From positions 4,154,001 through 4,218,000 of the forward strand of contig NZ_CP027557.1 in the NCBI RefSeq assembly GCF_014854695.1: 64,000 nucleotides of DNA. The letters are read 5' to 3'. The DNA comes from Rhodococcus rhodochrous. Its GTDB lineage: Bacteria > Actinomycetota > Actinomycetes > Mycobacteriales > Mycobacteriaceae. Position numbers and translations under genes: made by a program. A model generated the notes under the pieces. The model was given only the letters and a program-made list of their open reading frames with translations. It was not told the origin of the DNA and did not search any database. This document shows, piece after piece, positions 31,107 to 39,440 of this stretch. The number at the start of each line of letters is the position of its first letter. The first letter of the stretch is position 1.

Positions 31107-32396
31107 CTAGTGGAACTGGCCTTCCTCGGTGGAGCCCTTCAGGGCAGCCGTGGAGGTGTTGGGATCGACGGTGGTGGCGATGGTGTCGAAGTAGCCGGCA
31201 CCGACCTCACGCTGGTGCTTGATAGCGGTGAAGCCGCGCTCCTTGGCCGCCTTGAACTCGCGCTCCTGCAGGTCGACGAAGGCCGTCATGCCCTCGCGGG
31301 CGTAGCCGTGGGCCAGGTCGAACATGCCGTAGTTGAGCGAGTGGAAGCCGGCGAGGGTGATGAACTGGAACTTGAAGCCCATCGCGCCGAGCTCCTTCTG
31401 GAACTTCGCGATGGTCGCGTCGTCCAGGTGAGCCTTCCAGTTGAAGGACGGCGAGCAGTTGTAGGCCAGCAGCTGGTCCGGGAACTCGCTGCGGACGCCC
31501 TCGGCGAACTTCTTGGCGACCTCGAGGTCCGGAACACCGGTCTCCATCCAGATGAGGTCGGAGTACGGAGCGTAGGCCTTCGCACGGGCGATGCAGGGCT
31601 CGATGCCGTTCTTGACGTGGTAGAAGCCCTCGGCGGTGCGCTCACCGGTGATGAACGGGCGGTCGCGCTCGTCGACATCGGAGGTGATGAGGGTCGCGGC
31701 CTCGGCGTCGGTGCGGGCGATGACCACGGTCGGAACGTCCGCGACGTCGGCCGCGAGGCGAGCCGAGGTCAGGGTGCGGATGTGCTGCTGCGTGGGGATG
31801 AGCACCTTGCCACCGAGGTGGCCGCACTTCTTCTCCGACGCGAGCTGGTCCTCCCAGTGCGAACCGGCGACGCCGGCCGCGATCATGGCCTTCTGCAGCT
31901 CGTAGACGTTGAGGGCACCACCGAAGCCGGCCTCACCGTCGGCGACGATCGGAGCGAGCCAGTTGTCGACGGAGGTGTCGCCCTCGACCTTGGCGATCTC
32001 GTCGGCGCGCAGCAGCGCGTTGTTGATGCGGCGGACGACCTGCGGAACCGAGTTCGCCGGGTACAGCGACTGGTCCGGGTAGGTGTGGCCGGACAGGTTG
32101 GCGTCGCCTGCGACCTGCCAACCGGAGAGGTAGATGGCCTTCAGGCCGGCGCGGACCTGCTGGACCGCCTGGTTACCGGTGAGGGCGCCCAGCGAGTTGA
32201 TGTAGTCCTCGTTGTTGACGAGGTCCCACAGGATCTCGGAACCGCGGCGGGCGAGGGTGGCCTCCTCGACGACATTGCCCTGCAGCTTGGCGACCTGCTC
32301 GGCGGTGTAGTTGCGGGTGATCCCCTTCCAGCGCGGATTGGTGTCCCAATCCTTCTGGATCTCTTCTGCAGTCCTCGGGGTGCCGGTGGTCGACAT
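31107..32396 (-). CDS. aceA: Isocitrate lyase
   Basis: A 429-aa glyoxylate-shunt enzyme that splits isocitrate to glyoxylate and succinate. The active-site [17 protein letters not shown], substrate loop [10 protein letters not shown] and [10 protein letters not shown] are all present, and the length is that of the short bacterial/mycobacterial ICL1 form. ATG 32396 has GGAG upstream. It lets the cell grow on acetate and fatty acids. RamB, encoded at 34128-35540, is the known regulator in corynebacteria and mycobacteria. A TTGCGAAG motif in the upstream gap is shared with the ramB promoter. Confidence 0.97.
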   Translation of the reverse strand: MSTTGTPRTAEEIQKDWDTNPRWKGITRNYTAEQVAKLQGNVVEEATLARRGSEILWDLVNNEDYINSLGALTGNQAVQQVRAGLKAIYLSGWQVAGDANLSGHTYPDQSLYPANSVPQVVRRINNALLRADEIAKVEGDTSVDNWLAPIVADGEAGFGGALNVYELQKAMIAAGVAGSHWEDQLASEKKCGHLGGKVLIPTQQHIRTLTSARLAADVADVPTVVIARTDAEAATLITSDVDERDRPFITGERTAEGFYHVKNGIEPCIARAKAYAPYSDLIWMETGVPDLEVAKKFAEGVRSEFPDQLLAYNCSPSFNWKAHLDDATIAKFQKELGAMGFKFQFITLAGFHSLNYGMFDLAHGYAREGMTAFVDLQEREFKAAKERGFTAIKHQREVGAGYFDTIATTVDPNTSTAALKGSTEEGQFH

Positions 32397-32883
32397 CAAA
32401 TCTCCACTCTCTAGATCTGCCCCGCTCGGGATGAAGCAGTACGCGTGTACGACTTCACATCCTTTGCGTGCCGTTCGGATGTACAAGAACGACAATGACA
32501 CAGACCAAAAAGCCCGTCTACCTGTTGCTAATGCCAATCTCGGCTATTTTCGTTGCAGGCATTGCGAAGATTGCTAATCGATGGTCGGTCCAACTACCCG
32601 AATCGGACACAGGTTTATTACCCGCGAGTAGCAACTACCTCGGCTTTTGCCGCTACCACCCGGCCCCCGCGCCGAAACACCCCACCCCGCCGAATCACCC
32701 AGTGCGGGACGGATCGGACACCTGCCTGTGACTGCCTTCACAGGAGCCGACCGCCCGCTGTGATCCCCATTGACCTCTCGAATCCCACCCGTAACATGTC
32801 TCGGGCCGGATCGGGGCCGGCGCGTCGTAGTGCCTTCGTGTGTCGGGCCCCGCCGAACAGCCCCCCGAACACGAGGAGTCGAC
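32397..32883. promoter_or_regulatory. Divergent regulatory gap between aceA and the flavohemoprotein gene
   Basis: This 487-base gap has no convincing gene. It is AT-richer than its flanks near 32460-32640 and holds TTGCTAAT at 32525 and 32571 and TTGCGAAG at 32562-32569. RamB in corynebacteria binds TTTGCAAA-like sites, so these are candidate operators. The rest shows nothing I can assign. Confidence 0.45.
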
Positions 32884-34074
32884 ATTCTCTCGAGTACGTC
32901 GCGGTCGATCGTCGAAGCGACCCTGCCGGTGGTCGGCGCCGAGATCGGCACGATCTCACGTGTCTTCTACAACCGGCTCTTCCGGGCCGTCCCGTCGCTG
33001 CGGGACACCTTCAACCGCACCAACCAGGCGAACGGGACCCAGCAACGGGCACTCGCCGACTCGGTCGCCGCCTTCGCATCACTGCTGGTCACCCATGCAC
33101 CGACCGACATCGACCCCATCATGGAGCGGATCGCCGCCAAGCACGCGTCCCTCGGTGTGCAGGCAGCGCACTACGGGATCGTGCGGACGCACCTGTTCGC
33201 CGCGATCGCCGAGGTCCTCGGTGACGCCGTCACACCGCAGGTCGCCGTGGCCTGGCACGAGGTGTACACGCTGATGGCGAACTCGCTCGTCGAGCAGGAG
33301 ACGGAGCTGTACCGGCGGGCCGGTGTGGCGCCCGGCGACATCTGGCGTCGCGTGGTCGTCACCGAGCACGAGTACGACGGCGCGCACGCGGCCACCCTCC
33401 ACCTCCGTTCCATCGACGGTGAACCGCTGCCGGCCTTCCTTCCCGGCCAGTACATCTCGGTGCGGGTCGCGCTGTCCGACGGCTCCGAGCAGATCCGCCA
33501 GTACACCGTGTTCCCCGGCAGGGTGAGCGGCGAGTGGGCCGTCACCGTCAAGCGCGTGCCGGGCGGACTCGTCTCCCCCGTGCTCTGCGACGGCCTGCGC
33601 GTCGGCGATCACCTCCTCGTGTCGCCGCCCTTCGGCAGCGTCGTGGTCGATCGGGGCAGCGAACCGCTGCTGCTCGTCTCGGCGGGCGTGGGCGTGACGA
33701 TGACCGTCGCGGCGCTGCGCGACATGCAGTCCCGAGGCGACGGCCGGAGCGTCGACGTCGTCCACATCGACCGCACCCCTTACGAGCAACCGCACCGGAC
33801 CGAGATCGGCATCCTGGTCGACTCGTTGCCGGACGCCCGGCTGCACGTGCGCTACACCGAGTACGACGAGATCCGCAGCGACGGGCGAACTCCCCTGTCC
33901 GGGCTGACGATTCCGGGCGACGCCCGCACCTACGTGTGCGGTCCGATCCCGTTCATGCGTGCGATCCGCTCCGATCTCGTCGCGTCGGGCCTGTCCCCGG
34001 GGTCGATCCACTTCGAAGCGTTCGCGCCGGGCTCGTGGTTCGGTCTCGAGGCTCCACCGGTGCCCGTCGATTAA
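32884..34074 (+). CDS. hmp: Flavohemoprotein (nitric oxide dioxygenase), apparent ATT start
   Basis: A 396-aa flavohemoglobin that turns nitric oxide to nitrate. The globin part (1-140) has Tyr in RVFYNRLF, Gln in NQANGTQQ and the proximal His in YGIVRTHLF. The FAD part has RQYTVF, and the NAD part has AGVGVTMTVA and VCGPIPFM. Homologs begin at MLSS.., which here reads ATT CTC TCG AGT. GAGGAG at 32873-32878 sits five bases before that ATT, so ATT 32884 is the likely start. In-frame TTG 32770 and a GTG give an implausible leader with no ribosome site. Confidence 0.85.
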   Translation: MLSSTSRSIVEATLPVVGAEIGTISRVFYNRLFRAVPSLRDTFNRTNQANGTQQRALADSVAAFASLLVTHAPTDIDPIMERIAAKHASLGVQAAHYGIVRTHLFAAIAEVLGDAVTPQVAVAWHEVYTLMANSLVEQETELYRRAGVAPGDIWRRVVVTEHEYDGAHAATLHLRSIDGEPLPAFLPGQYISVRVALSDGSEQIRQYTVFPGRVSGEWAVTVKRVPGGLVSPVLCDGLRVGDHLLVSPPFGSVVVDRGSEPLLLVSAGVGVTMTVAALRDMQSRGDGRSVDVVHIDRTPYEQPHRTEIGILVDSLPDARLHVRYTEYDEIRSDGRTPLSGLTIPGDARTYVCGPIPFMRAIRSDLVASGLSPGSIHFEAFAPGSWFGLEAPPVPVD

Positions 34075-34092
34075 CACGCTGCGAACGCCACC

Positions 34093-34100
34093 TTGCGAAG
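34093..34100 (+). promoter_or_regulatory. TTGCGAAG motif upstream of ramB, candidate RamB site
   Basis: TTGCGAAG 27 bases before the ramB ATG, identical to the block at 32562-32569 upstream of aceA. RamB is known to regulate itself and aceA in corynebacteria. TGCGAGG follows at 34103. Confidence 0.35.
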
Positions 34101-34127
34101 GCTGCGAGGCAGTTCTACCCTGGGCGA

Positions 34128-35540
34128 ATGGCCAAGACCTATGTAGGCGCCCGGTTGCGGCAGCTACGCACCGAGCGAGGACTCAGCCAGGCTGCGCTCG
34201 CCAAGACCCTCGAGATCTCGGCAAGTTATCTCAACCAGATCGAGCACGACGTCCGGCCCCTGACCGTGCCCGTCCTGCTGCGCATCAGCGAGGTCTTCGG
34301 GGTGGACGCCACCTTCTTCTCCTCGCAGGACGACACCCGTCTGATCGCGGAGATGCGGGAGGTCGCGCTCGATCAGGAGATGGGCATCGAGGCCGACGCG
34401 CAGGAGATCGCCGAGATGGTCGCAGCCCATCCCACTCTGGCGCGCGCAATGGTCAATCTCCATCGGCGCTTCCGCAACACCACCGCGCAGCTCGCCGTCG
34501 CGACCGAGGAGAGGTACAGCGACGGCAGCGGCAGCGGGGCGATCACCATGCCGCACGAAGAGGTGCGCGACTACTTCTACCAGCGGCAGAACTACCTGCA
34601 CGATCTCGACACCGCGGCAGAGGAGCTGGCCGATCGCATCCGGTTCCACCGCGGCGACGTCGGCGGCGAGATCGCCCGCCGCATGGCGACGGTCCACGAC
34701 GTGCAGATCGTCAAGCGCATCGATCTGGGCGAGAACATCCTGCACCGCTACGACCCCGAGACCCGTGTCCTCGAAGTCGCGCCGCAGCTGTCCGGTGGGC
34801 AGCAGGTCTTCAAGCTGGCCATCGAACTCGCGTACCTGGAGTGCGGGGAGCTCATCGACCGCCTCGTTGCGGAGGGTTCGTTCACGAGCGACGCCTCGCG
34901 GGCGTTGGCCCGGCTCGGGCTCGCCAACTACTGGGCGGCCGCACTGATCCTGCCGTACACACAGTTCCACGAGATCGCCGAGGACTTCCGCTACGACGTC
35001 GAGCGTCTGTCGGCCTTCTACGGCGTCAGCTACGAGACGATCGCGCACCGTTTGTCGACTCTGCAACGTCCGAAGCTGCGGGGCGTCCCGTTCTCGTTCG
35101 TGCGCGTCGACCGCGCGGGGAACATGTCGAAGCGACAGTCCGCCACCGGTTTCCACTTCTCCACCAGTGGCGGCACGTGCCCGCTGTGGAACGTCTACGA
35201 GACCTTCGCCTATCCCGGCAAGATCATGACGCAGATCGCACAGATGCCCGACGGTCGTCGCTATCTGTGGGTCGCGCGCACGGTCGAGCGTCGCGCCGCA
35301 CGCTACGGTCAGCCGTCGAAGACCTTCGCGATCGGTCTCGGCTGCGAACTGCGGCACGCGCATCGCCTCGTCTACGCCGACGGTCTCGACCTCGACGAGT
35401 CCAACCCCGGCACGCCGATCGGCTCGGGTTGCCGCGTGTGCGAGCGCATGAACTGCCCGCAGCGTGCCTTCCCGCCGCTGGGCAAGGAGATCGACATCAA
35501 CGAGCACCGCTCGTCGGTCTCGCCGTATCTGGTGCGTTGA
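34128..35540 (+). CDS. ramB: RamB, short-chain fatty acid / acetate metabolism regulator
   Basis: A 470-aa ScfR/RamB regulator. An N-terminal Xre HTH (residues about 8-62, RGLSQAALAKTLEISASYLNQIE) is followed by an IrrE-like peptidase-fold region (ELAYLECGELIDRLVAEG) and the C-terminal family domain. That domain ends in a Cys cluster (GCRVCERMNCPQRAFPPLG). In corynebacteria and mycobacteria RamB represses or activates glyoxylate-shunt and acetate genes. Here aceA and fadB2 lie on the other side of the flavohemoprotein gene. A TACCCT element ends six bases before ATG 34128, suggesting a leaderless transcript. Confidence 0.94.
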   Translation: MAKTYVGARLRQLRTERGLSQAALAKTLEISASYLNQIEHDVRPLTVPVLLRISEVFGVDATFFSSQDDTRLIAEMREVALDQEMGIEADAQEIAEMVAAHPTLARAMVNLHRRFRNTTAQLAVATEERYSDGSGSGAITMPHEEVRDYFYQRQNYLHDLDTAAEELADRIRFHRGDVGGEIARRMATVHDVQIVKRIDLGENILHRYDPETRVLEVAPQLSGGQQVFKLAIELAYLECGELIDRLVAEGSFTSDASRALARLGLANYWAAALILPYTQFHEIAEDFRYDVERLSAFYGVSYETIAHRLSTLQRPKLRGVPFSFVRVDRAGNMSKRQSATGFHFSTSGGTCPLWNVYETFAYPGKIMTQIAQMPDGRRYLWVARTVERRAARYGQPSKTFAIGLGCELRHAHRLVYADGLDLDESNPGTPIGSGCRVCERMNCPQRAFPPLGKEIDINEHRSSVSPYLVR

Positions 35541-35559
35541 GCGTCGGTAGGCTCGTCGC

Positions 35560-35961
35560 ATGGCACGCACCCCCGACGCGATAGGCGCGAAGGCACTCGA
35601 GTTCCTGTCCGAGTACCACCTCGCGACGCTCACGACCCTTCGCAAGGACGGCTCGCCGCACGTCGTCGCCGTCGGGTTCACGTGGGACGGCGAGGCCGGC
35701 CTCGCCCGCGTCATCACCTTCGAGGGCTCCCAGAAGACCCTCAACGTCGAACGCGGGGGTTACGCCGTCGTCAGCCAGGTCGACGGCGGTCGCTGGCTCA
35801 CCCTCGAGGGCCCGGCCCGCGTGACCCGCGAGCCGGCCGACGTCCGCGAGGGCGAGCGTCGCTACGCCGCCCGCTACCGCGAACCCCGCCCCAACCCCCG
35901 CCGCGTCGTCATCGAGATCGCAGTCGAGCGCGTGATGGGCTCGGTCCTCGACCCCGCCTGA
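35560..35961 (+). CDS. PPOX-class (F420/FMN split-barrel) protein
   Basis: A 133-aa split-barrel flavoprotein fold of the Rv1155-like group. [31 protein letters not shown] is the N-terminal cofactor side, and [22 protein letters not shown] follows. Members bind F420 or FMN; actinobacterial ones often use F420 to reduce quinones, biliverdin or aflatoxins. ATG 35560 comes 19 bases after the ramB stop, so it may be cotranscribed. A copy of a 28-bp palindromic repeat follows at 35988. Confidence 0.88.
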   Translation: MARTPDAIGAKALEFLSEYHLATLTTLRKDGSPHVVAVGFTWDGEAGLARVITFEGSQKTLNVERGGYAVVSQVDGGRWLTLEGPARVTREPADVREGERRYAARYREPRPNPRRVVIEIAVERVMGSVLDPA

Positions 35962-35987
35962 CGCATCAGCTACAGGTTTTGCCATCA

Positions 35988-36015
35988 GCTACCGCGATTC
36001 GCTGTAGCGGATGGC
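35988..36015 (+). repeat. 28-bp palindromic direct repeat, copy A
   Basis: Reads GCTACCGC then TAGCGGATGGC around a variable centre. It matches copy B (37041-37068) at 24 of 28 positions in the same orientation. Each copy can fold into a hairpin. They bracket the AbiEi/DUF559 gene. Confidence 0.85.
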
Positions 36016-36029
36016 CGAGAAGGTAGCGG

Positions 36030-36932
36030 TTACCGCCGCGCACGGACGACGGCACGGTCGAAGCGAGCGCGGACGACGTCGAACCGGAACAGTTCGGGCC
36101 ACGTCCACCTGACCACTTCGAAGCCGAGGTCGCGCAAGGCGTCCTCCCGTCGCTTCTCGTTCCGCAGGGCCTCGACACCTCCCTCGTCGTACTTGCCCAT
36201 CCCGTCGAACTCACCGACGACTCCTTCGTCCTCCCAGAGGAAGTCGACCCGGGCGACGAACTGCCCGTCGGGTGTTCGTATCTCCTTCTGGAGCGTCGGT
36301 GCGGGCATGCCGGCCTGATGCATCCGGATGCGACTCAACGACTCCCCCGGACTCTCGCTGCGACCGTCGAGAAATGCAGCCACGCGTCGCGCGGCAGCGA
36401 TACCTCGACGCGGCCCGGACTCGTCGAGACAGCACAGCAGCGCGGAGCCGAACTCCGCATCGAGAGCCGCAGCGCAATCACCGGCGATCACTGCTTCGTC
36501 GAAGTCGAGTGTGCAGGCGAGGTCCACGACGGTCCGGGCGAGCGAGGTGCACGGTATGCCCGCGACCTCCGACAGATCGTGAGGACGAAGAGGGGCGACG
36601 TGCAGGTGACGGTTCGCGTCCCTCCGACCGCCACCCGATCTGTCGCGAGTGACGTGGACCCGCGTGAGATCGGGCTTCCACAGGGCGAGCCCGTACAGGA
36701 CTGCGGCAGACTCGTGGCTGACCACTGTGCCGGGCGCGAGCACTGCCCCGACGGATCGCACGCGCACGCGATAGCGATCGAGTTCGTCGAGGGAGTCGTC
36801 GCTGTGGAGGTAGATGCCGGGTTCGAGTCGCTCGAGTTCGCCGGCGCGTACTGCACGACGGATTTCGGAGTCGGTCATCCCGGAGGCGAGAGCGGTGGTC
36901 CGCAGGAAAGGCGTCGGTCGCATGCGGACCAC
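36030..36932 (-). CDS. AbiEi-type HTH plus DUF559/Vsr-like nuclease-fold protein
   Basis: A 300-aa protein common in actinobacteria. The N-terminal part (about 1-130) is the AbiEi antitoxin-like winged helix (TPFLRTTALASGMTDSEIRRAVRAGELERLEPGIY; VVSHESAAVLYGLALW). The C-terminal part (about 200-300) is DUF559, with RVDFLWEDEGVVGEFDGMGKY and ALRDLGFEVVRWTWPELF, a PD-(D/E)xK-like core. No partner toxin gene is adjacent, so a working toxin-antitoxin pair is not supported. GTG 36932 or ATG 36923 may start it. It is flanked by two 28-bp repeats. Confidence 0.82.
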   Translation of the reverse strand: MVRMRPTPFLRTTALASGMTDSEIRRAVRAGELERLEPGIYLHSDDSLDELDRYRVRVRSVGAVLAPGTVVSHESAAVLYGLALWKPDLTRVHVTRDRSGGGRRDANRHLHVAPLRPHDLSEVAGIPCTSLARTVVDLACTLDFDEAVIAGDCAAALDAEFGSALLCCLDESGPRRGIAAARRVAAFLDGRSESPGESLSRIRMHQAGMPAPTLQKEIRTPDGQFVARVDFLWEDEGVVGEFDGMGKYDEGGVEALRNEKRREDALRDLGFEVVRWTWPELFRFDVVRARFDRAVVRARR

Positions 36933-37040
36933 CGTGCCCGATCGTCGTGACGCAGATCCGGTGCGAACACCGGTATTCGCGTCGCCTGTGGATGATCCCG
37001 GCCCCTGTGGACAAACAGTTCGCTACACCTTCAGCTATCC

Positions 37041-37068
37041 GCTACCGCAAATTGCCGTAGCGGATGGC
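37041..37068 (+). repeat. 28-bp palindromic direct repeat, copy B
   Basis: Second copy of the element at 35988-36015; its centre makes a near-perfect palindrome, CCGCTAC...GTAGCGG. It lies 108 bases upstream of the AbiEi/DUF559 start and 187 bases before urtA. Confidence 0.85.
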
Positions 37069-37099
37069 GAAGTCCGTAGCTGCTGCTTGTGCGCACTTT

Positions 37100-37115
37100 G
37101 TAACACCCGCGAAAT
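37100..37115 (+). promoter_or_regulatory. GlnR-like box upstream of urtA
   Basis: GTAAC at 37100-37104, six bases, GAAAT at 37111-37115. Actinobacterial GlnR binds GTnAC-n6-GAAAC, so one base differs. It is 140 bases from the urtA ATG, which suits nitrogen-limitation control of urea uptake. Confidence 0.5.
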
Positions 37116-37183
37116 CTGTGTCACGAGACCGTGACCGGAAGATATTCCCGCGCAACAACTCCCTTCTACTGTGGCCTCACGGA

Positions 37184-37200
37184 TACAGCGCTGTATACGC
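37184..37200. promoter_or_regulatory. Palindrome upstream of urtA, candidate GntR operator
   Basis: A perfect 14-bp palindrome, ATACAGCGCTGTAT (37184-37197), continuing into GTATACGC. The stretch GCTGTATACGC (37190-37200) is the exact reverse complement of GCGTATACAGC at the urea carboxylase start. FCD-type GntR proteins commonly bind TTGTATACAA-like sites. Confidence 0.6.
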
Positions 37201-37254
37201 CTCCCGGATACACCGGGGTCCTCTCCGGCCACACCTTCGAAGGAAGGGCTCTAC

Positions 37255-38529
37255 ATGTCTGTTGTCAGGTCCAGGCTCGCCACCCGCGCCATCGCGGCCC
37301 CCGCAGCACTCGTCGCAGTCGGACTCGTGCTGTCCGCCTGCGGAAGCCGCGCGGGTGACGAGGGCAGCACGACCGCCTCCGGTGCTGCGTCGTGCGTCGA
37401 CACCTCGGGCGACACCATCAAGGTCGGCTCGCTCAACTCCCTGTCGGGCACGATGGCCATCTCCGAGGTCACCGTCCGCGACTCGATCGCGCTGGCCGTC
37501 GAGGAGATCAACTCCGACGGCGGTGTGCTCGGCAAACAGATCGAGATCGTCTCCGAGGACGGCGCATCCGAGCCGACGGTGTTCGCGGAGAAGGCCGAGA
37601 AGCTCATCGGATCCGACTGCGTCGCAGCGGTGTTCGGCGGCTGGACGTCGTCGAGCCGCAAGGCGATGCTGCCGGTCTTCGAGGACCGCAACGCGCTGCT
37701 GTACTACCCCGTCCAGTACGAGGGCCTCGAGTCGTCGTCGAACATCTTCTACACCGGCGCGACCACCAACCAGCAGATCGTGCCCGCCCTGGACTACCTG
37801 AAGGAACAGGGCGTGAAGTCGCTCTACCTCGTCGGTAGCGACTACGTCTTCCCGCAGACCGCCAACCGCATCATCAAGGCGTACGCCGAGGCCAACGGCA
37901 TCGAGATCAAGGGCGAGGACTACACCCCGCTCGGCTCCACCGACTTCTCCACCATCGTCAACAAGGTGCGCACCGCCGACGCCGACGCGGTGTTCAACAC
38001 CCTCAACGGCGACTCCAACGTCGCATTCTTCCGCGAGTACACCAACGCCGGCCTCAACGCGAAGGATATGCCGGTCGTGTCGGTGTCCATCGCCGAGGAG
38101 GAAGTGGGTGGCATCGGTGCACAGAACATCGAGGGCCAGCTCACCGCGTGGAACTACTACCAGACCGTCGACTCCCCCGAGAACACCTCCTTCGTCGAGG
38201 CGTACAAGGCGAAGTACGGCGCGAACAAGCCGACCTCCGATCCCATGGAAGCCGCCTACACCTCGGTCTACCTGTGGAAGAACACCGTCGAGAAGGCCGA
38301 GTCCTTCGAGGTCGACGACGTCATCGAAGCCGCCGACGGCGTGACCTTCGACGCCCCCGAGGGCACCGTGACCATCGACGGCGACAACCACCACATCACC
38401 AAGACCGCCCGCATCGGTGAGATCCGTGGCGACGGCCTGATCTACACCATCTGGGAGTCCGACGGCGCCATCGAGCCCGACCCGTACCTCGAGTCCTACG
38501 ACTGGGCGTCGGGCCTGTCCGGTAACTGA
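37255..38529 (+). CDS. urtA: Urea ABC transporter substrate-binding lipoprotein
   Basis: A 424-aa periplasmic-type binding protein for urea, anchored as a lipoprotein (lipobox LVLSACGS after a basic N-terminus and hydrophobic helix). The mature part is a type 1 Leu/Ile/Val-binding fold, with [22 protein letters not shown], the UrtA-typical [30 protein letters not shown] and [19 protein letters not shown] 37255 has GAAGGAAGG upstream; longer frames lack a ribosome site. First gene of the urt operon, under a GlnR-like box and a GTATAC palindrome. Confidence 0.96.
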   Translation: MSVVRSRLATRAIAAPAALVAVGLVLSACGSRAGDEGSTTASGAASCVDTSGDTIKVGSLNSLSGTMAISEVTVRDSIALAVEEINSDGGVLGKQIEIVSEDGASEPTVFAEKAEKLIGSDCVAAVFGGWTSSSRKAMLPVFEDRNALLYYPVQYEGLESSSNIFYTGATTNQQIVPALDYLKEQGVKSLYLVGSDYVFPQTANRIIKAYAEANGIEIKGEDYTPLGSTDFSTIVNKVRTADADAVFNTLNGDSNVAFFREYTNAGLNAKDMPVVSVSIAEEEVGGIGAQNIEGQLTAWNYYQTVDSPENTSFVEAYKAKYGANKPTSDPMEAAYTSVYLWKNTVEKAESFEVDDVIEAADGVTFDAPEGTVTIDGDNHHITKTARIGEIRGDGLIYTIWESDGAIEPDPYLESYDWASGLSGN

Positions 38530-38555
38530 GCGCGGAAGCCGAAGAGGGAGACGAC

Positions 38556-39440
38556 ATGGATGTCCTTGTAGGGCAGCTCTTCACAGGATTGAGTATCGGA
38601 TCGATCCTGTTGCTGGCAGCGCTGGGGCTGTCGCTGACGTTCGGCCAGATGGGCGTGATCAACATGGCCCACGGCGAATTCATCATGGCCGGCAGCTACA
38701 CGGCGTTCGTCGTACAGCAGGTGATCTCGTCGGCCGGGGTGTCCCTGTTCGTCTCCCTCCTCGTCGGTTTCCTGGTGGGCGGCGTGATGGGCGTGATCCT
38801 CGAGGTCACCCTCATCCGCCGCATGTACCACCGCCCGCTCGACACCCTGCTGGTCACCTTCGGTGTGGGCCTGCTGCTCCAGCAGGCCGCCCGCGACATC
38901 TTCGGCGCTCCCGCCGTCAACGTCGTCGCACCGTCCTGGCTCTCCGGCGGCGTGGAGATCTTCGGGGCCGTCGTCCCGAAGACCCGCCTGTTCATCCTCG
39001 CCCTCGCCGTGGTCTGCGTGGTCGCCCTGATCGCGTCGATGAAGTACACGCCGATGGGACGACGGATCCGCGCCGTCGTGCAGAACCGCGATCTCGCCGA
39101 GACGGTGGGCATCTCGTCGCGCCGCACCGACATCACGACCTTCTTCCTCGGCTCCGGACTCGCCGGCCTCGCCGGTGTGGCCCTGACACTCATCGGCTCG
39201 ACCAGCCCGACGATCGGCCAGTCCTACCTCATCGACGCCTTCCTCGTGGTCGTCATCGGCGGTCTCGGCCGCATCGAAGGCGCGGTGCTCGCGGCCGTCG
39301 CACTGGGCCTGCTCAATTCGTTCATCGAGTACTCCACGACCGCGTCGATCGCGAAGGTCATCGTGTTCGTGCTCATCGTGATCTTCCTGCAGGTCCGTCC
39401 GCAGGGCCTGTTCGCCGTCAAGACGAGGAGCCTGGTCTGA
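38556..39440 (+). CDS. urtB: Urea ABC transporter permease UrtB
   Basis: A 294-aa LivH-type inner-membrane permease with about eight hydrophobic helices. LTFGQMGVINMAHGEFIMAGSYTAF is the family's conserved stretch; GRRIRAVVQNRDLAETVGISSRR is the cytoplasmic coupling loop. It is shorter than many UrtB proteins, which have an extra N-terminal domain. The stop TGA shares its last base with the urtC ATG, so translation is coupled. Confidence 0.95.
   Translation: MDVLVGQLFTGLSIGSILLLAALGLSLTFGQMGVINMAHGEFIMAGSYTAFVVQQVISSAGVSLFVSLLVGFLVGGVMGVILEVTLIRRMYHRPLDTLLVTFGVGLLLQQAARDIFGAPAVNVVAPSWLSGGVEIFGAVVPKTRLFILALAVVCVVALIASMKYTPMGRRIRAVVQNRDLAETVGISSRRTDITTFFLGSGLAGLAGVALTLIGSTSPTIGQSYLIDAFLVVVIGGLGRIEGAVLAAVALGLLNSFIEYSTTASIAKVIVFVLIVIFLQVRPQGLFAVKTRSLV

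Noticed and set aside
32770..32883. Longer N-terminus for the flavohemoprotein from TTG 32770
   Set aside because: The 38 extra residues are Arg/Pro-rich, have no ribosome site, and homologs start at the LSS segment after ATT.
36030..36932. Type IV toxin-antitoxin pair (AbiE)
   Set aside because: Only the AbiEi-like part, fused to DUF559, is present; no AbiEii nucleotidyltransferase is adjacent.
35988..37068. Insertion sequence with terminal repeats
   Set aside because: The repeats are direct, not inverted, and no transposase lies between them.
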